This document shows positions 26,901-36,026 of a stretch of DNA of 64,000 bases, piece by piece. This DNA is from Bradyrhizobium zhanjiangense (lineage in GTDB: Bacteria; Pseudomonadota; Alphaproteobacteria; Rhizobiales; Xanthobacteraceae), in NCBI RefSeq assembly GCF_004114935.1, contig NZ_CP022221.1:5477001-5541000 (forward strand), written 5' to 3'. Below the pieces are notes generated by a model. The model made no database searches and was not told where the DNA came from. It saw nothing but the letters and a program-made list of their open reading frames with translations. The translations under genes were made by a program, and so were the position numbers. Position 1 is the stretch's first letter. Each line of letters starts with the position of its first letter.

Positions 26901-27793
26901 CGCGTCGCCAGGACAACGGCTCCAAGCGTGAAGATCAGCGCCGCGATCTGCCCTGCCCCGAGCGGCTCGCCGAGCGCGATCGCCGAGGTGACGACGCCGA
27001 TGACAGGCACCGCCATGGTGCCGATCGCGGCGACCGAGGCCGGCAGGCGCGCCAGCGCGGCGAACCAGCTGACATAGGCGATACAGAACTGCCCGACGAC
27101 CGAATAGACCAGCAGCCACCAGCCGACCGGCGTCACCTGCGAAAGATGCGTGGTCTCGACCAAGAGGCCGATGATCGAGATCGGCAGGCAGCCGATCCCG
27201 ATCTGCCAGGCCGCGGCCGTGATCGGCGGCAGGTGGATCGGGTACTTCTTCGAGAAAACCGTGCCGACGGCAAAGCCGAGCGCGCCGCACAGCGCCATGA
27301 TGATGCCCGGCAGCTTTTCTGCGCTGGCAGCAATGCCGTTACCGCCCATGATCGAGGCAAGGCCGGCAAAGGCCATCACCAGCCCCAGCGTGCGCAAGAC
27401 CGTGGGCCGCTCACCCAGCAGCGGCCAGGCGATGATCGAGGCCCAGACCGGCATGGTGTAGGCGATCAGCGCCGCCTCGCTCGCCGGCAGCCAGAGCAGC
27501 GCCAGGCCCATCAGCACCATCCAGCCGGTGACGTTGAGCACGGCGGCGGTCAGCAGGCGCGGCCAGATCGCGCCCTCAACCTGCAAGCTCTGCCGGCGCA
27601 TCACCGCCAGCAGCGCCAGCAGCACCGCGCCGAGCACGCCGGTCACCCCGCGTAGCGTCAGCGGCGGCAGCTCGGCGAGCAGGAATTTCGTCACCGGCCA
27701 GTTGAAGCCCCAGCCGATCGAGGTGATCGCGAGGAACATCAGGCCGGCCGGGGCGATGCGCGGTCGCTGCACCGGCCTCGTCGAATCATGCAT
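26897..27793 (-). CDS. EamA/DMT-family drug/metabolite transporter
   Basis: 298 residues, ten predicted transmembrane helices in two EamA repeats. Seen: FLAITSIGWGFNWPVTKFLLAELPPLTLRG at the start of repeat 1 and ALCGALGFAVGTVFSKKYP at repeat 2. Probably exports or exchanges small metabolites or amino acids; substrate not assignable. It converges with the hybrid kinase, the stop codons overlapping by 4 bp. Not closely similar to the second EamA protein at 43.3-44.2 kb beyond the family fold. Confidence 0.88.
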   Translation of the reverse strand: MHDSTRPVQRPRIAPAGLMFLAITSIGWGFNWPVTKFLLAELPPLTLRGVTGVLGAVLLALLAVMRRQSLQVEGAIWPRLLTAAVLNVTGWMVLMGLALLWLPASEAALIAYTMPVWASIIAWPLLGERPTVLRTLGLVMAFAGLASIMGGNGIAASAEKLPGIIMALCGALGFAVGTVFSKKYPIHLPPITAAAWQIGIGCLPISIIGLLVETTHLSQVTPVGWWLLVYSVVGQFCIAYVSWFAALARLPASVAAIGTMAVPVIGVVTSAIALGEPLGAGQIAALIFTLGAVVLATR

Positions 27794-28065
27794 GGGGGCA
27801 TTCCGGCAAAATCGGGCTCAGCTTGGCGCGGATTCGCCGCGCAAACCACCACCTGGGCCGGCATGCCTGCCCTCACCTTCCGTAGGGCTACGTGAGTCCC
27901 GCTGACGCAATCCCATCGCCCAAAAATATAGCTGCCCTGTGAACAGCGGGATGAAGGGTTGCGAACAGCACAGCATGCAAATTTTTTCGGTTGGGAATCC
28001 CTGAGGACTCACTGATACTTGGCTCCACAACAGGCGCGGCCGAGACCCCTGTTATCCCCGACAAT
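27794..28065. other. Non-coding region upstream of the nrdJ promoter
   Basis: No credible gene. It holds the promoter region of the minus-strand EamA gene and a moderately AT-rich section (27920-28000). Short open frames on the minus strand lack ribosome sites and family features. Confidence 0.5.
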
Positions 28066-28135
28066 CCACCATATTTAGTATTTGATTCAGGAACTCGCAC
28101 TAGTTCTTGACGGGCGCAACGGAGAGTCCTAGCTT
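28066..28135 (+). promoter_or_regulatory. nrdJ promoter with two candidate NrdR boxes
   Basis: A 16-mer at 28066-28081 (CCACCATATTTAGTAT) matches the NrdR box consensus acaCwAtATaTwGtGt at 12 of 16 positions. A weaker box (GCACTAGTTCTTGACG) begins at 28097, exactly 31 bp later, the usual tandem-box spacing. The second box overlaps the -35 of a good sigma-70 promoter: TTGACG (28107-28112), 17-nt spacer, TAGCTT (28130-28135). The predicted start site is near 28142. NrdR represses ribonucleotide reductase genes when dATP is high. The match was made by eye. Confidence 0.6.
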
Positions 28136-28141
28136 TCGGAC

Positions 28142-28589
28142 CGTTCGGCGCGAGTGAGTTTGCGTCCCGCCGGCACTCCCCCAAAGGGTCTCGCAAATCT
28201 CAGCTCCGCCGGCCAGCCAAAGGCAGCGGGATGAGGGCTTGTCTGCCCTCGGATAGCGGACTTTTCGGGCGCCAGAACGGGCCGGCAACAGGCTCGGAAG
28301 GCAGACTTCACGGTGGTGCGAAGTAGCACCTGCGTGAAGTGAGAGAAGTAGAGGCGGTGTGGGCGTTGAACGCATGTCGGGCGCATCCCCTTGGGGGCGG
28401 ATGGGTCTGGGCATGCCGGCGGATGTGAGGTGCGTGCACCGAACAATCGCGCCGGGAGAACAAGGGCCGGGTCCACCGGCTGAACTGCGATGCCCAGAGG
28501 CCGAACGGCCAACAGGACTCGCGAAGCGAAATGTGACCGGGACGCCTGAACGGAGGCGGTTCGGTCAAAGATAAGGACGGGGCAAGACC
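28142..28589 (+). ncRNA. Long structured 5' leader (or small RNA) of nrdJ
   Basis: About 450 nt between the predicted transcription start and the nrdJ ATG, with several strong helices. A long-range 7-bp helix pairs GTCTGCC (28241-28247) with GGCAGAC (28300-28306). A hairpin at 28307-28338 has a 6-bp stem, a 2x2 internal loop, a 5-bp stem and loop GAAGTA. GGCC-GAAC-GGCC lies at 28499-28510. A two-part hairpin at 28535-28566 (GACCG...CGGTC enclosing CGCCT-GAACGG-AGGCG) ends 23 nt before the start codon. I recognise no known riboswitch core; a cobalamin riboswitch would suit the B12-dependent enzyme but its conserved core is absent. Confidence 0.5.
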
Positions 28590-31500
28590 ATGCGGATTGA
28601 GCGGCGCCACACCACGGTAGGACAGTCACCTTATGCGGGAATCGATTTCCGGCTGACCACGTCGGAGATTCGCAATCCCGACGGCTCGGTCGTGTTCAAG
28701 CTCGACAATGTCGAGGTGCCGACCGAATGGTCGCAGGTCGCCTCCGACGTGCTGGCCCAGAAATACTTCCGCAAGGCCGGCGTCGCCGCGCGCCTGAAGA
28801 AGGTCGAGGAGGAATCCGTCCCCTCGTTCCTGTGGCGTTCCGTGCCCGACACCGAGGCGCTTTCCGCCCTGCCCGAGAAAGAGCGCTATGTCAGCGAGCT
28901 CAGCGCCAAGCAGGTGTTCGACCGCCTCGCCGGCTGCTGGACCTATTGGGGCTGGAAGGGCGGCTATTTCTCCACGGATGAAGACGCCCAGGCCTTCTAC
29001 GACGAGCTCCGCTACATGCTCGCCATGCAGATGGTCGCGCCGAACTCGCCGCAATGGTTCAACACCGGCCTGCACTGGGCCTATGGCATCGACGGCCCCG
29101 GCCAGGGCCATTATTACGTCGACCCCTTCACCGGCAAGCTGACCAAGTCCAAGTCGGCCTATGAGCATCCGCAGCCGCATGCCTGCTTCATCCAGGGCGT
29201 CGGTGACGATCTCGTCAACGAGGGCGGCATCATGGACCTCTGGGTCCGCGAAGCCCGCCTGTTCAAATACGGCTCCGGCACCGGCTCCAACTTCTCACGT
29301 CTGCGCGGCGAAGGCGAAAAGCTCTCCGGCGGCGGTCGCTCGAGCGGCCTGATGAGCTTCCTCAAGATCGGCGACCGCGCGGCCGGCGCCATCAAGAGCG
29401 GCGGCACCACGCGCCGCGCGGCCAAGATGGTCGTCGTCGACGTCGATCACCCCGACATCGAGACCTATATCGACTGGAAGGTGAAGGAGGAGCAGAAGGT
29501 CGCCGCCCTCGTCACCGGATCCAAGATCAACCAGAAGCACCTCAAGGCGGTGCTGAAGGCCTGCGTCAACTGCGAAGGCTCGGGCGACGATTGCTTCGAT
29601 CCCGAGAAGAACCCGGCGCTCCGCCGCGAGATCAAGCTCGCCCGGCGCAGCCTCGTGCCCGACAATTACATCAAGCGCGTCATCCAGTTCGCCAAGCAGG
29701 GCTACAAGGACATCCAGTTCGAGACCTACGACACCGACTGGGATAGCGAAGCCTATCTCACGGTTTCGGGCCAGAACTCCAACAACTCGGTCTCGCTGAA
29801 GGACGATTTCCTGCGCGCCGTGGAAACGGACGGTGACTGGAATCTCAACGCCCGCACCTCCAAGAAGGTGACGAAGACGCTGAAGGCGCGCGACCTCTGG
29901 GAGAAGATCGGCTACGCCGCCTGGGCCTCGGCCGACCCGGGCCTGCACTTCAATACCACGATGAACGACTGGCACACCTGCAAGGCGTCCGGCGACATCC
30001 GCGCGTCCAATCCGTGTTCGGAATACATGTTCCTGGACGACACGGCGTGCAACCTCGCTTCCGCCAATCTGCTGACGTTCTATAACACCACGACCAAGCT
30101 GTTCGACGTCGCGGGCTATGAGCATCTCTGCCGGCTCTGGACCCTCGTGCTCGAAATCTCGGTGATGATGGCGCAGTTTCCGTCGAAGGCGATCGCCGAG
30201 CTCTCCTACGAGTTCCGCACGCTCGGCCTCGGCTACGCCAATATCGGCGGCCTCTTGATGACCATGGGCCTACCCTATGACTCAAAGGAAGGCCGTGCGC
30301 TCTGCGGCGCGCTGACCGCCGTGATGACCGGCATCACCTACAAGACCTCGGCCGAGATCGCGGCCGAGCTCGGCACCTTCCCGGGCTACAAGAAGAACGC
30401 CGCGCACATGCTGCGCGTGATCCGCAACCACCGCCGCGCCGCGCATGGCGAGGCCTCCGGCTACGAGGCGCTCTCGGTCAACCCGGTGCCGCTCGATCAC
30501 GCCTCCTGCCCGCAACAAGACCTGGTCGCGCATGCCAAGGCGGCCTGGGATGCGGCGCTCGCGCTCGGCGAGCAGCACGGCTATCGCAATGCTCAGACCA
30601 CTGTCATCGCGCCCACCGGCACGATCGGCCTAGTCATGGATTGCGACACCACCGGCATCGAGCCCGACTTCGCCCTGGTGAAGTTCAAGAAGCTCGCCGG
30701 CGGCGGCTACTTCAAGATCATCAACCGCGCGGTCCCCGCAGCGCTGCGCGCGCTCGGCTATCGCGAGAGCGAGATCGCGGAGATCGAGGCCTATGCCGTC
30801 GGCCACGGCTCGCTCTCCAATGCGCCGGGCATCAACGCCTCGACCCTCAAGGCGAAGGGCTTCACCGATGAAGCCATCGCCAAGGTCGAAAAAGCGCTGC
30901 CGACCGCCTTCGACATCAAGTTCGCCTTCAACAAGTGGACCTTTGGCGAAGACTTCATCCGCGACCAGCTCGGCATTGGCGCTGAAGCCATTGCCGCGCC
31001 GGGCTTCGACCTGCTCCAGGCCGTCGGCTTCACCAAGCGCGAGATCGAGGCGGCCAACGTCCACATCTGCGGCGCGATGACGGTGGAAGGCGCCCCGCAC
31101 CTCAAGGCCGAGCACTATCCGGTGTTCGACTGCGCCAACCCCTGCGGCAAGGTCGGCAAGCGCTACCTGTCGGTCGAGAGCCACATCCGCATGATGGCGG
31201 CAGCGCAGCCCTTCATCTCGGGCGCGATCTCCAAGACCATCAACATGCCGAACGACGCCACGGTGGAGGACTGCAAGTCCGCCTACATGCTGTCATGGAA
31301 GCTCGCGCTGAAGGCCAACGCGCTCTACCGCGACGGCTCCAAGCTCAGCCAGCCGCTCAACTCGCAGCTCATCAGCGACGATGAGGACGAGGACGAGGCG
31401 GTCGAGCAGCTCTACGAGAAGCCGATGGCCGCACGCGCGACCCAGGTCTCGGAGAAGATCGTCGAGAAGCTGGTCGAGCGCATCATCGTGATGCGCGAGC

Positions 31501-32360
31501 GCGAGAAGATGCCGGATCGCCGCAAGGGCTACACCCAGAAGGCGGTGGTCGGCGGCCACAAAGTCTATCTTCGCACCGGCGAGTATGACGACGGCCGTCT
31601 CGGTGAGATCTTCATCGACATGCACAAGGAAGGCGCGGCGCTCCGCTCCTTCATCAACAACTTCGCCATCGCGGTGTCGCTCGGCCTGCAATACGGCGTG
31701 CCGCTGGACGAATATGTCGACGCCTTCACCTTCACCCGCTTCGAGCCGGCGGGCCCCGTGCAGGGCAACGACAGCATCAAGTACGCGACCTCGATCCTCG
31801 ACTACGTCTTCCGCGAGCTGGCGGTGAGCTACCTCTCCCGCTTCGACCTCGCCCACGTCGATCCCAACGAGACGGGTTTTGACGCGCTCGGCAAGGGCGT
31901 CGAGGAAGGCAAGGAGCCGGACGAGGACGGCGGCCACCACGCGACAAAACTGGTCTCGCGCGGCCTCACCCGCTCGCGCACCGACAACCTGTTCGTGATG
32001 CGCGGCGGCTCGACCGCGGTCTCGCAAGGCAACGACAGCGCTCCCGCCGGCGGCAGCAAGGTCACCGCCCTGGCCTCGCACGGCACGTCAGCCCGTGTCG
32101 GCGACGCCCTCGAAGGCGCCGTCGCCCTGAAGCAGGAAGCCAGCCACGACCTCTCCCCGACGGAGAAGCTCGAGCAGCTGCAGTGGAGCAAGGCCGGCAC
32201 CGCCGCAACCGCCGCCCCCTCTAAGGCCGAGCGCCGCGCCGAAGCGAAAGCCAAGGGCTACGAGGGCGAGATGTGCTCAGAGTGCGGCAACTTCACGCTG
32301 GTGCGGAATGGGACCTGCATGAAGTGCGATACGTGCGGAAGCACCACGGGGTGTTCGTGA
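28590..32360 (+). CDS. nrdJ: Vitamin B12-dependent (class II) ribonucleotide reductase
   Basis: 1256-residue adenosylcobalamin-dependent enzyme reducing ribonucleotides to deoxyribonucleotides. Features: [20 protein letters not shown], the loop [58 protein letters not shown] with active-site Cys, [20 protein letters not shown], and a C-terminal zinc-ribbon-like tail CSECG...CMKCDTCG with the redox cysteines. The length fits the long alphaproteobacterial NrdJ type. ATG at 28590 follows AGGACGGGG. As class II it works with or without oxygen, useful for a soil or microaerobic life. Regulation probably involves NrdR and the long leader upstream. Confidence 0.97.
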   Translation: MRIERRHTTVGQSPYAGIDFRLTTSEIRNPDGSVVFKLDNVEVPTEWSQVASDVLAQKYFRKAGVAARLKKVEEESVPSFLWRSVPDTEALSALPEKERYVSELSAKQVFDRLAGCWTYWGWKGGYFSTDEDAQAFYDELRYMLAMQMVAPNSPQWFNTGLHWAYGIDGPGQGHYYVDPFTGKLTKSKSAYEHPQPHACFIQGVGDDLVNEGGIMDLWVREARLFKYGSGTGSNFSRLRGEGEKLSGGGRSSGLMSFLKIGDRAAGAIKSGGTTRRAAKMVVVDVDHPDIETYIDWKVKEEQKVAALVTGSKINQKHLKAVLKACVNCEGSGDDCFDPEKNPALRREIKLARRSLVPDNYIKRVIQFAKQGYKDIQFETYDTDWDSEAYLTVSGQNSNNSVSLKDDFLRAVETDGDWNLNARTSKKVTKTLKARDLWEKIGYAAWASADPGLHFNTTMNDWHTCKASGDIRASNPCSEYMFLDDTACNLASANLLTFYNTTTKLFDVAGYEHLCRLWTLVLEISVMMAQFPSKAIAELSYEFRTLGLGYANIGGLLMTMGLPYDSKEGRALCGALTAVMTGITYKTSAEIAAELGTFPGYKKNAAHMLRVIRNHRRAAHGEASGYEALSVNPVPLDHASCPQQDLVAHAKAAWDAALALGEQHGYRNAQTTVIAPTGTIGLVMDCDTTGIEPDFALVKFKKLAGGGYFKIINRAVPAALRALGYRESEIAEIEAYAVGHGSLSNAPGINASTLKAKGFTDEAIAKVEKALPTAFDIKFAFNKWTFGEDFIRDQLGIGAEAIAAPGFDLLQAVGFTKREIEAANVHICGAMTVEGAPHLKAEHYPVFDCANPCGKVGKRYLSVESHIRMMAAAQPFISGAISKTINMPNDATVEDCKSAYMLSWKLALKANALYRDGSKLSQPLNSQLISDDEDEDEAVEQLYEKPMAARATQVSEKIVEKLVERIIVMREREKMPDRRKGYTQKAVVGGHKVYLRTGEYDDGRLGEIFIDMHKEGAALRSFINNFAIAVSLGLQYGVPLDEYVDAFTFTRFEPAGPVQGNDSIKYATSILDYVFRELAVSYLSRFDLAHVDPNETGFDALGKGVEEGKEPDEDGGHHATKLVSRGLTRSRTDNLFVMRGGSTAVSQGNDSAPAGGSKVTALASHGTSARVGDALEGAVALKQEASHDLSPTEKLEQLQWSKAGTAATAAPSKAERRAEAKAKGYEGEMCSECGNFTLVRNGTCMKCDTCGSTTGCS

Positions 32361-32387
32361 GCACCACGTTATAGTCACAACCTGACG

Positions 32388-32417
32388 AGACCCGCTGATC
32401 GACTCAGCGGGTCTTTT
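32388..32417 (+). terminator. Terminator after nrdJ
   Basis: Perfect 11-bp stem AGACCCGCTGA / TCAGCGGGTCT, loop TCGAC, followed by TTT; 28 bp past the stop. Confidence 0.88.
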
Positions 32418-32475
32418 GCGATTGGTTCCTAGGGAACGTTCAGTTGCAAAGGTGCCTGTCGCGGGTGAGCAAACG

Positions 32476-33045
32476 ATGAAGTTTCGACTTTTATACGAAG
32501 GTCCGATCGCACCAAGGCAACGGGCTAGCCTTGTCGACATCCATTCGATCCGGACCGCTCTCGCTCCTCAAATTCGCGAGCTGTGGCAGCACTCACCTCT
32601 GAGAAGTGACGCAGAAAAGATGCTAAAGGAACAATATGACATTCCAGCAAGTCAAATCGGTATCCTAGAAACGCGCGGCACGACCGTCTTTGCACCTCTG
32701 GTTTCGAAGCGCCTAGATTTGATGTGCGAACTCGACATTGTTTTTTTGCGCAGGCAAGCGCCGGGTCAATTGATCGGCGAAGGCGGGGATATTGATAATC
32801 GGATCAAGACCCTTCTCGATGCGTTGTCGATGCCGCCGCCAGCGCAACAAAAGCACTTCGAAAATGCAGTTTCGAGCGACCCGATCCACTGCTTGCTGCA
32901 GGACGATTCCCTGGTCACCAAGTTATCTGTAGAAACAGATCGCCTCCTGAGGCCCGCCGAGAACGAACACGATCTAGTAGCAATCATCGGAGCTAAGATT
33001 TCCGCAAGCCGCTTGACTTTCATAAATATCGGTATCGTGAACTAA
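32476..33045 (+). CDS. Orphan protein with RusA-like resolvase signature
   Basis: 189 residues, no signal peptide or membrane segment. Not matched to a named family by overall sequence, but it carries GGDIDNRIKTLLDAL (Asp105, Asp107, Asn108, Lys111, Asp115), then after a 26-residue insert LLQDDSLVTKLSVE (Asp143/Asp144). This is the layout of the RusA Holliday-junction resolvase active site (DxDN..K...DAL ... DD..V). It is longer than RusA (120 aa) because of the N-terminal region and the insert. Base composition is clearly lower in GC, with more A/T-ending codons, than the neighbours, suggesting horizontal transfer. ATG at 32476 (MKFRLLYEG) chosen; the ribosome site is weak (GGGTGAG). Confidence 0.7.
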   Translation: MKFRLLYEGPIAPRQRASLVDIHSIRTALAPQIRELWQHSPLRSDAEKMLKEQYDIPASQIGILETRGTTVFAPLVSKRLDLMCELDIVFLRRQAPGQLIGEGGDIDNRIKTLLDALSMPPPAQQKHFENAVSSDPIHCLLQDDSLVTKLSVETDRLLRPAENEHDLVAIIGAKISASRLTFINIGIVN

Positions 33046-33125
33046 GAGTGTCGGGCCCGCAGGATAGGTTGAAAATTCCTACAAGATTATTTCGGATGAG
33101 GCTGCGCTAAGGCTCGAAAACTTAG

Positions 33126-33194
33126 CTCGTAGGATGGATTGAACACTTGCGAAACCCAGCATTCGATGGTGGCAATCGATGGGTTTCGCCGCTC
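33126..33194. repeat. REP-like palindromic repeat, GCGAAACCCA type
   Basis: GTAGGATGG followed by GCGAAACCCA ... GATGGGTTTCGC inverted repeat. Related copies occur at 35286-35351 and 38217-38329. Confidence 0.65.
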
Positions 33195-33382
33195 TTCTAA
33201 GGCGGCATCAAAGGCCGCAATCCCGCAGGTGTCTGGATCGGCGACTTTTTGCCGGATGCATCGAAGGCGCAACGGCAAAATCTCACCACATAGCCGCCAC
33301 GCAAGCGACAGCCCACTATCGCGATTTGAGCGCAAACGCGGCGGAGGCTCGCGGCTTCAGCGATATTCAGGAGCCATTTGCA

Positions 33383-33955
33383 ATGTTGAGTGCGGTAGAA
33401 AACAAGCCAACGGGAAAATCCGGCCGGCGTGGCGGGAAGAAGAAGGCCAGGCAACGGTCCGGGGCCGACGAGCAACAAGCAACTGCAGCGCATCAATTGC
33501 CGGATGCCTCGGCGGGGATCAGCCAAGAGAACAGGCAACAGAACAGGCAAGAGACCAAGCAAGAGGTAGAGGCGAGCCGACAGAGCAGTGCGGAGGTACC
33601 CCCGGCTGCCGCCTTGCCGTCCGGGATGGAGATCGTTGCCAGCGCGCCCGTCGCACCGGTGGAACCCTCCCAGGCCAGCCCGCAGGCGATTGCCGATGCC
33701 TATAGCGGCTACATCAGGACCTCCGTTGAGCACGCCTGGGCCTTCCTGGGAAAGCTCGCGACAGCGCGCTCACCCGTCGAGGCCTTCGAGCTTCAGATGG
33801 AGTACGCGAAACAGGCGTGTGAATCGTTCGTCGCCGAGTCCCAGAAGATCGCCGGGTTGCATGAACAAATGACCATACAAAGGGTCATGCATTTTGAGGG
33901 GTTCGTGGCCAGGCTCACCCAGACGACGCTCGAAATCCGCGCGACGCGTCACTAA
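33383..33955 (+). CDS. Phasin family protein
   Basis: 190-residue protein. The N-terminal 75 residues are basic and polar (GKSGRRGGKKKARQ) then Gln/Glu-rich and probably disordered. The phasin domain is at about 110-175, with IADAYSGYIRTSVEHAWAFL and SPVEAFELQMEYAKQACESF, the usual amphipathic helices that coat polyhydroxyalkanoate granules. ATG at 33383 is chosen for its CAGGAG site 9 nt upstream; frame upstream to 33179 runs through a repeat. No phaC or phaR is nearby. The Lys-rich N-terminus could allow DNA or polyphosphate contact, as in PhaM/PhaF-like proteins; this is speculative. Confidence 0.85.
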   Translation: MLSAVENKPTGKSGRRGGKKKARQRSGADEQQATAAHQLPDASAGISQENRQQNRQETKQEVEASRQSSAEVPPAAALPSGMEIVASAPVAPVEPSQASPQAIADAYSGYIRTSVEHAWAFLGKLATARSPVEAFELQMEYAKQACESFVAESQKIAGLHEQMTIQRVMHFEGFVARLTQTTLEIRATRH

Positions 33956-34201
33956 CGACAGCTGCGTATTTCGACGGTGCGGGGACAGGATGCCCGTACG
34001 ATGGGTACGTTGATCGGCTTCGCTCCGCTCGATTCATACTGCGAACTGCGCTTTGCGCAGTCGCGGTACTAGCCCCTACGCGCTCACGCCCGCCCCACTC
34101 CCGCGCCCGCCATAATTTTTCCTTTGCACATGCGTTGTGTTGGACAGCGGCGAGACCTATCCTTCCAGTGATCGGACTGCCTCCCATTGACGCCCGACCG
34201 G

Positions 34202-35215
34202 ATGGAGAGCGCATCGGTGCCTGAAACGAACGACCCCAACCCTGATAGCGACAAGCCTGATACCGCCAAGCCGGATGCGCCCAAGCCTGACACTGCCAAG
34301 CCGGATGAGGCGCGCGCCGATGGCGGGCTGACGCGGGCCTACGACCGGATCAAGAGCGCAGAGGAAGAACTGGCGCGACTGGACCGGCTGGTTTCCGGAA
34401 TGGAACGCGACAGCGAAGGCCAGCGGACCTCGCACGCAAGCGCCAGTGCGACGGCAGCCGCAACTTCCGGAAACAAGGCGCCGACGCCGGATGCCAAAGT
34501 TCCGAATGCCGCGGTTCGCGATCCAGGCTTGAAGGGAGACCGGACCATGGTGCGCGCTTTGGTCGGCCTCGTGCTGGCGATCGGCCTGCTCGGTGCCGCC
34601 TTCGCTTCGCAATATCGCGATGAGGCCAAATCGATCAGCCAGTCGATCATGGCACGATGGGCTCCGGCGGCCGCTAGCCCGCCCCCGCAAGCGTCCGCGG
34701 TGGAAAGTCCGGCGCAGCCGCCGACCGTGCAACTGGCTGCTGCTGATGAGCCGAGCCCGGTGCCCGCGCCGCCGGTCGCCAAGGACACGGAAAGCGCCGC
34801 AAAGCCTGCCGCCGCAACGCCAGCGCCCGACCCGTCATCGTCTGATCTCGCGCAATCGCTCAAGGCCATCACGAGCGAGCTTGCGAGCATCAACGGCAAG
34901 CTCGAGCAACTGAAAAGCCGCAACGACCAGACCCTGCGTGAGCAGGCCGACACCATTCAACAGCTCAAGGCGGCGCAGGAGAAGGATGCGGCGGACAATG
35001 CGCGCCTTGCCGCACAGGTCCAGGCGCTGCAAACGCAACTCACCGCTTCATCCGCGTCTGCAGCCACCAAGCCCGTCGCGCGGAGCGTGATGAACAACGA
35101 TGCGCATGCCCGGCCGCACGTACCAGCGGCCGAACCCCGACGGCCCAGACCGCCGCGAGGCCCCTGGATGCCTCCGCCCTATATGGCCGACCCTTACGGC
35201 TATCCGGATTGGTGA
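34202..35215 (+). CDS. Membrane-anchored coiled-coil protein, unknown function
   Basis: 337 residues. An acidic N-terminus holds repeats of the pattern KPDTAKPD/APKPD (about 15-38). A short coiled coil (RIKSAEEELARLDRLVSG) follows; one membrane helix at about 116-134 (VRALVGLVLAIGLLGAAFAS); a Pro/Ala-rich linker; a coiled coil at about 215-285 (LKAITSELASINGKLEQLKS); and a Pro/Arg-rich tail ending MADPYGYPDW. A paralogue with the same layout lies at 57725-58738. No enzyme motif. The start is uncertain: a GTG at 34217 has a better ribosome site (GGAG, 9-nt gap) than ATG 34202. Confidence 0.8.
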   Translation: MESASVPETNDPNPDSDKPDTAKPDAPKPDTAKPDEARADGGLTRAYDRIKSAEEELARLDRLVSGMERDSEGQRTSHASASATAAATSGNKAPTPDAKVPNAAVRDPGLKGDRTMVRALVGLVLAIGLLGAAFASQYRDEAKSISQSIMARWAPAAASPPPQASAVESPAQPPTVQLAAADEPSPVPAPPVAKDTESAAKPAAATPAPDPSSSDLAQSLKAITSELASINGKLEQLKSRNDQTLREQADTIQQLKAAQEKDAADNARLAAQVQALQTQLTASSASAATKPVARSVMNNDAHARPHVPAAEPRRPRPPRGPWMPPPYMADPYGYPDW

Positions 35216-35216
35216 A

Positions 35217-35238
35217 CCCGCAAGGCGCGGGCTTGTTT
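35217..35238 (+). terminator. Weak terminator-like hairpin
   Basis: CCCGC-AAGGC-GCGGG followed by CTTGTTT, immediately after the coiled-coil protein gene. Confidence 0.4.
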
Positions 35239-35285
35239 CCCGAAGGCGCGATTGGATTTGAAGCCCGTAAGCGGGTAGATGCCTT

Positions 35286-35351
35286 GCGAAACCCATCATT
35301 CGATGATCGACGTTGATGGGTTTCGCTAGAGCACACCCCATCTTACGAGCT
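35286..35351. repeat. REP-like palindromic repeat, GCGAAACCCA type
   Basis: GCGAAACCCATCA ... TGATGGGTTTCGC inverted repeat followed by CCCATCTTACGAGCT; same family as 33126-33194. Confidence 0.65.
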
Positions 35352-36024
35352 ACCGAAGCATTCGAAGCGGCTCGAACGACGTACTCAGGCTGACGAACAC
35401 AGGCTCGGGAGTCAAACTGGTGACACCAATTCTGAGTTCGGGAAAGTAAATGTGAAACATGCGATCGGTCTGGCCACTCGTGACATCCGTGAACTTGACC
35501 TCGCCGCGGTACACGGCAAGCGCACACGATCCGATCGTCGTTTCCCCGGCCGAAACGAACGTGTAGTCGACGCCCTGCTCGACCTGCCGCGCCGTGCCGT
35601 TCCGATACTTGAAGGTCCAGGAGACCTTGTATGATACGCTGTGCCGGTGATCGTTGTCCTCGATCACGATGCCGGAGTACCTGTGCTGCGCTTCCTGATC
35701 CGGTACCTTGTCCACCGTGGATGTCAGGGAGGATGCGATTCCGAATCCGTTGATGGTTTCCGCCTTGCTGATGTTGATGCCATGCGGTGTGGTCTGCCGT
35801 GTCCAGAGCACCGCCGTTTTCCCGGCTTCCCTGTAGACCTGATAGGCCTGCTCAAATCTGTCGAACCTGACGACGAGCTCAACCGGGACTGTCGTAGACT
35901 TGATCTTGCTGCAGTCCATCGACTGCGCAAGGACCACCGTCGGGACCCCGAACAGCACCAGAGCGACAACGTTTACGGCAAGTCGCAAACGAGCTCCGCT
36001 TCGGTTTCCGGGAATAGCGCGCAA
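35350..36024 (-). CDS. Exported protein of unknown function
   Basis: 224 residues in the reading chosen, with an N-terminal hydrophobic signal (LAVNVVALVLFGVPTVVLAQS) and two Cys in the mature part (MDCSKIK and IGSCALAVY) that might form a disulfide. The rest looks like an extended beta-rich domain (HSVSYKVSWTFKYRNGTARQV). I do not recognise the family. GC is somewhat lower than the neighbours. The start is uncertain: the reading begins at a TTG (36024), and another TTG nearer the signal core is possible. It ends inside the REP-like repeat at 35286-35351. Confidence 0.65.
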   Translation of the reverse strand: MRAIPGNRSGARLRLAVNVVALVLFGVPTVVLAQSMDCSKIKSTTVPVELVVRFDRFEQAYQVYREAGKTAVLWTRQTTPHGINISKAETINGFGIASSLTSTVDKVPDQEAQHRYSGIVIEDNDHRHSVSYKVSWTFKYRNGTARQVEQGVDYTFVSAGETTIGSCALAVYRGEVKFTDVTSGQTDRMFHIYFPELRIGVTSLTPEPVFVSLSTSFEPLRMLR

Positions 36025-36026
36025 GT

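Noticed and set aside
28142..28589. A cobalamin riboswitch before the B12-dependent nrdJ
   Set aside because: The conserved core and B12 box could not be matched; GCCGGGAGAACAAGGGCC at 28451 resembles the box only loosely and lacks its partner elements.
28100..28629. Minus-strand open frames of 100-166 codons upstream of nrdJ
   Set aside because: They are opposite the structured leader, have no ribosome site, and are rich in residues expected from chance translation of GC-rich hairpins.
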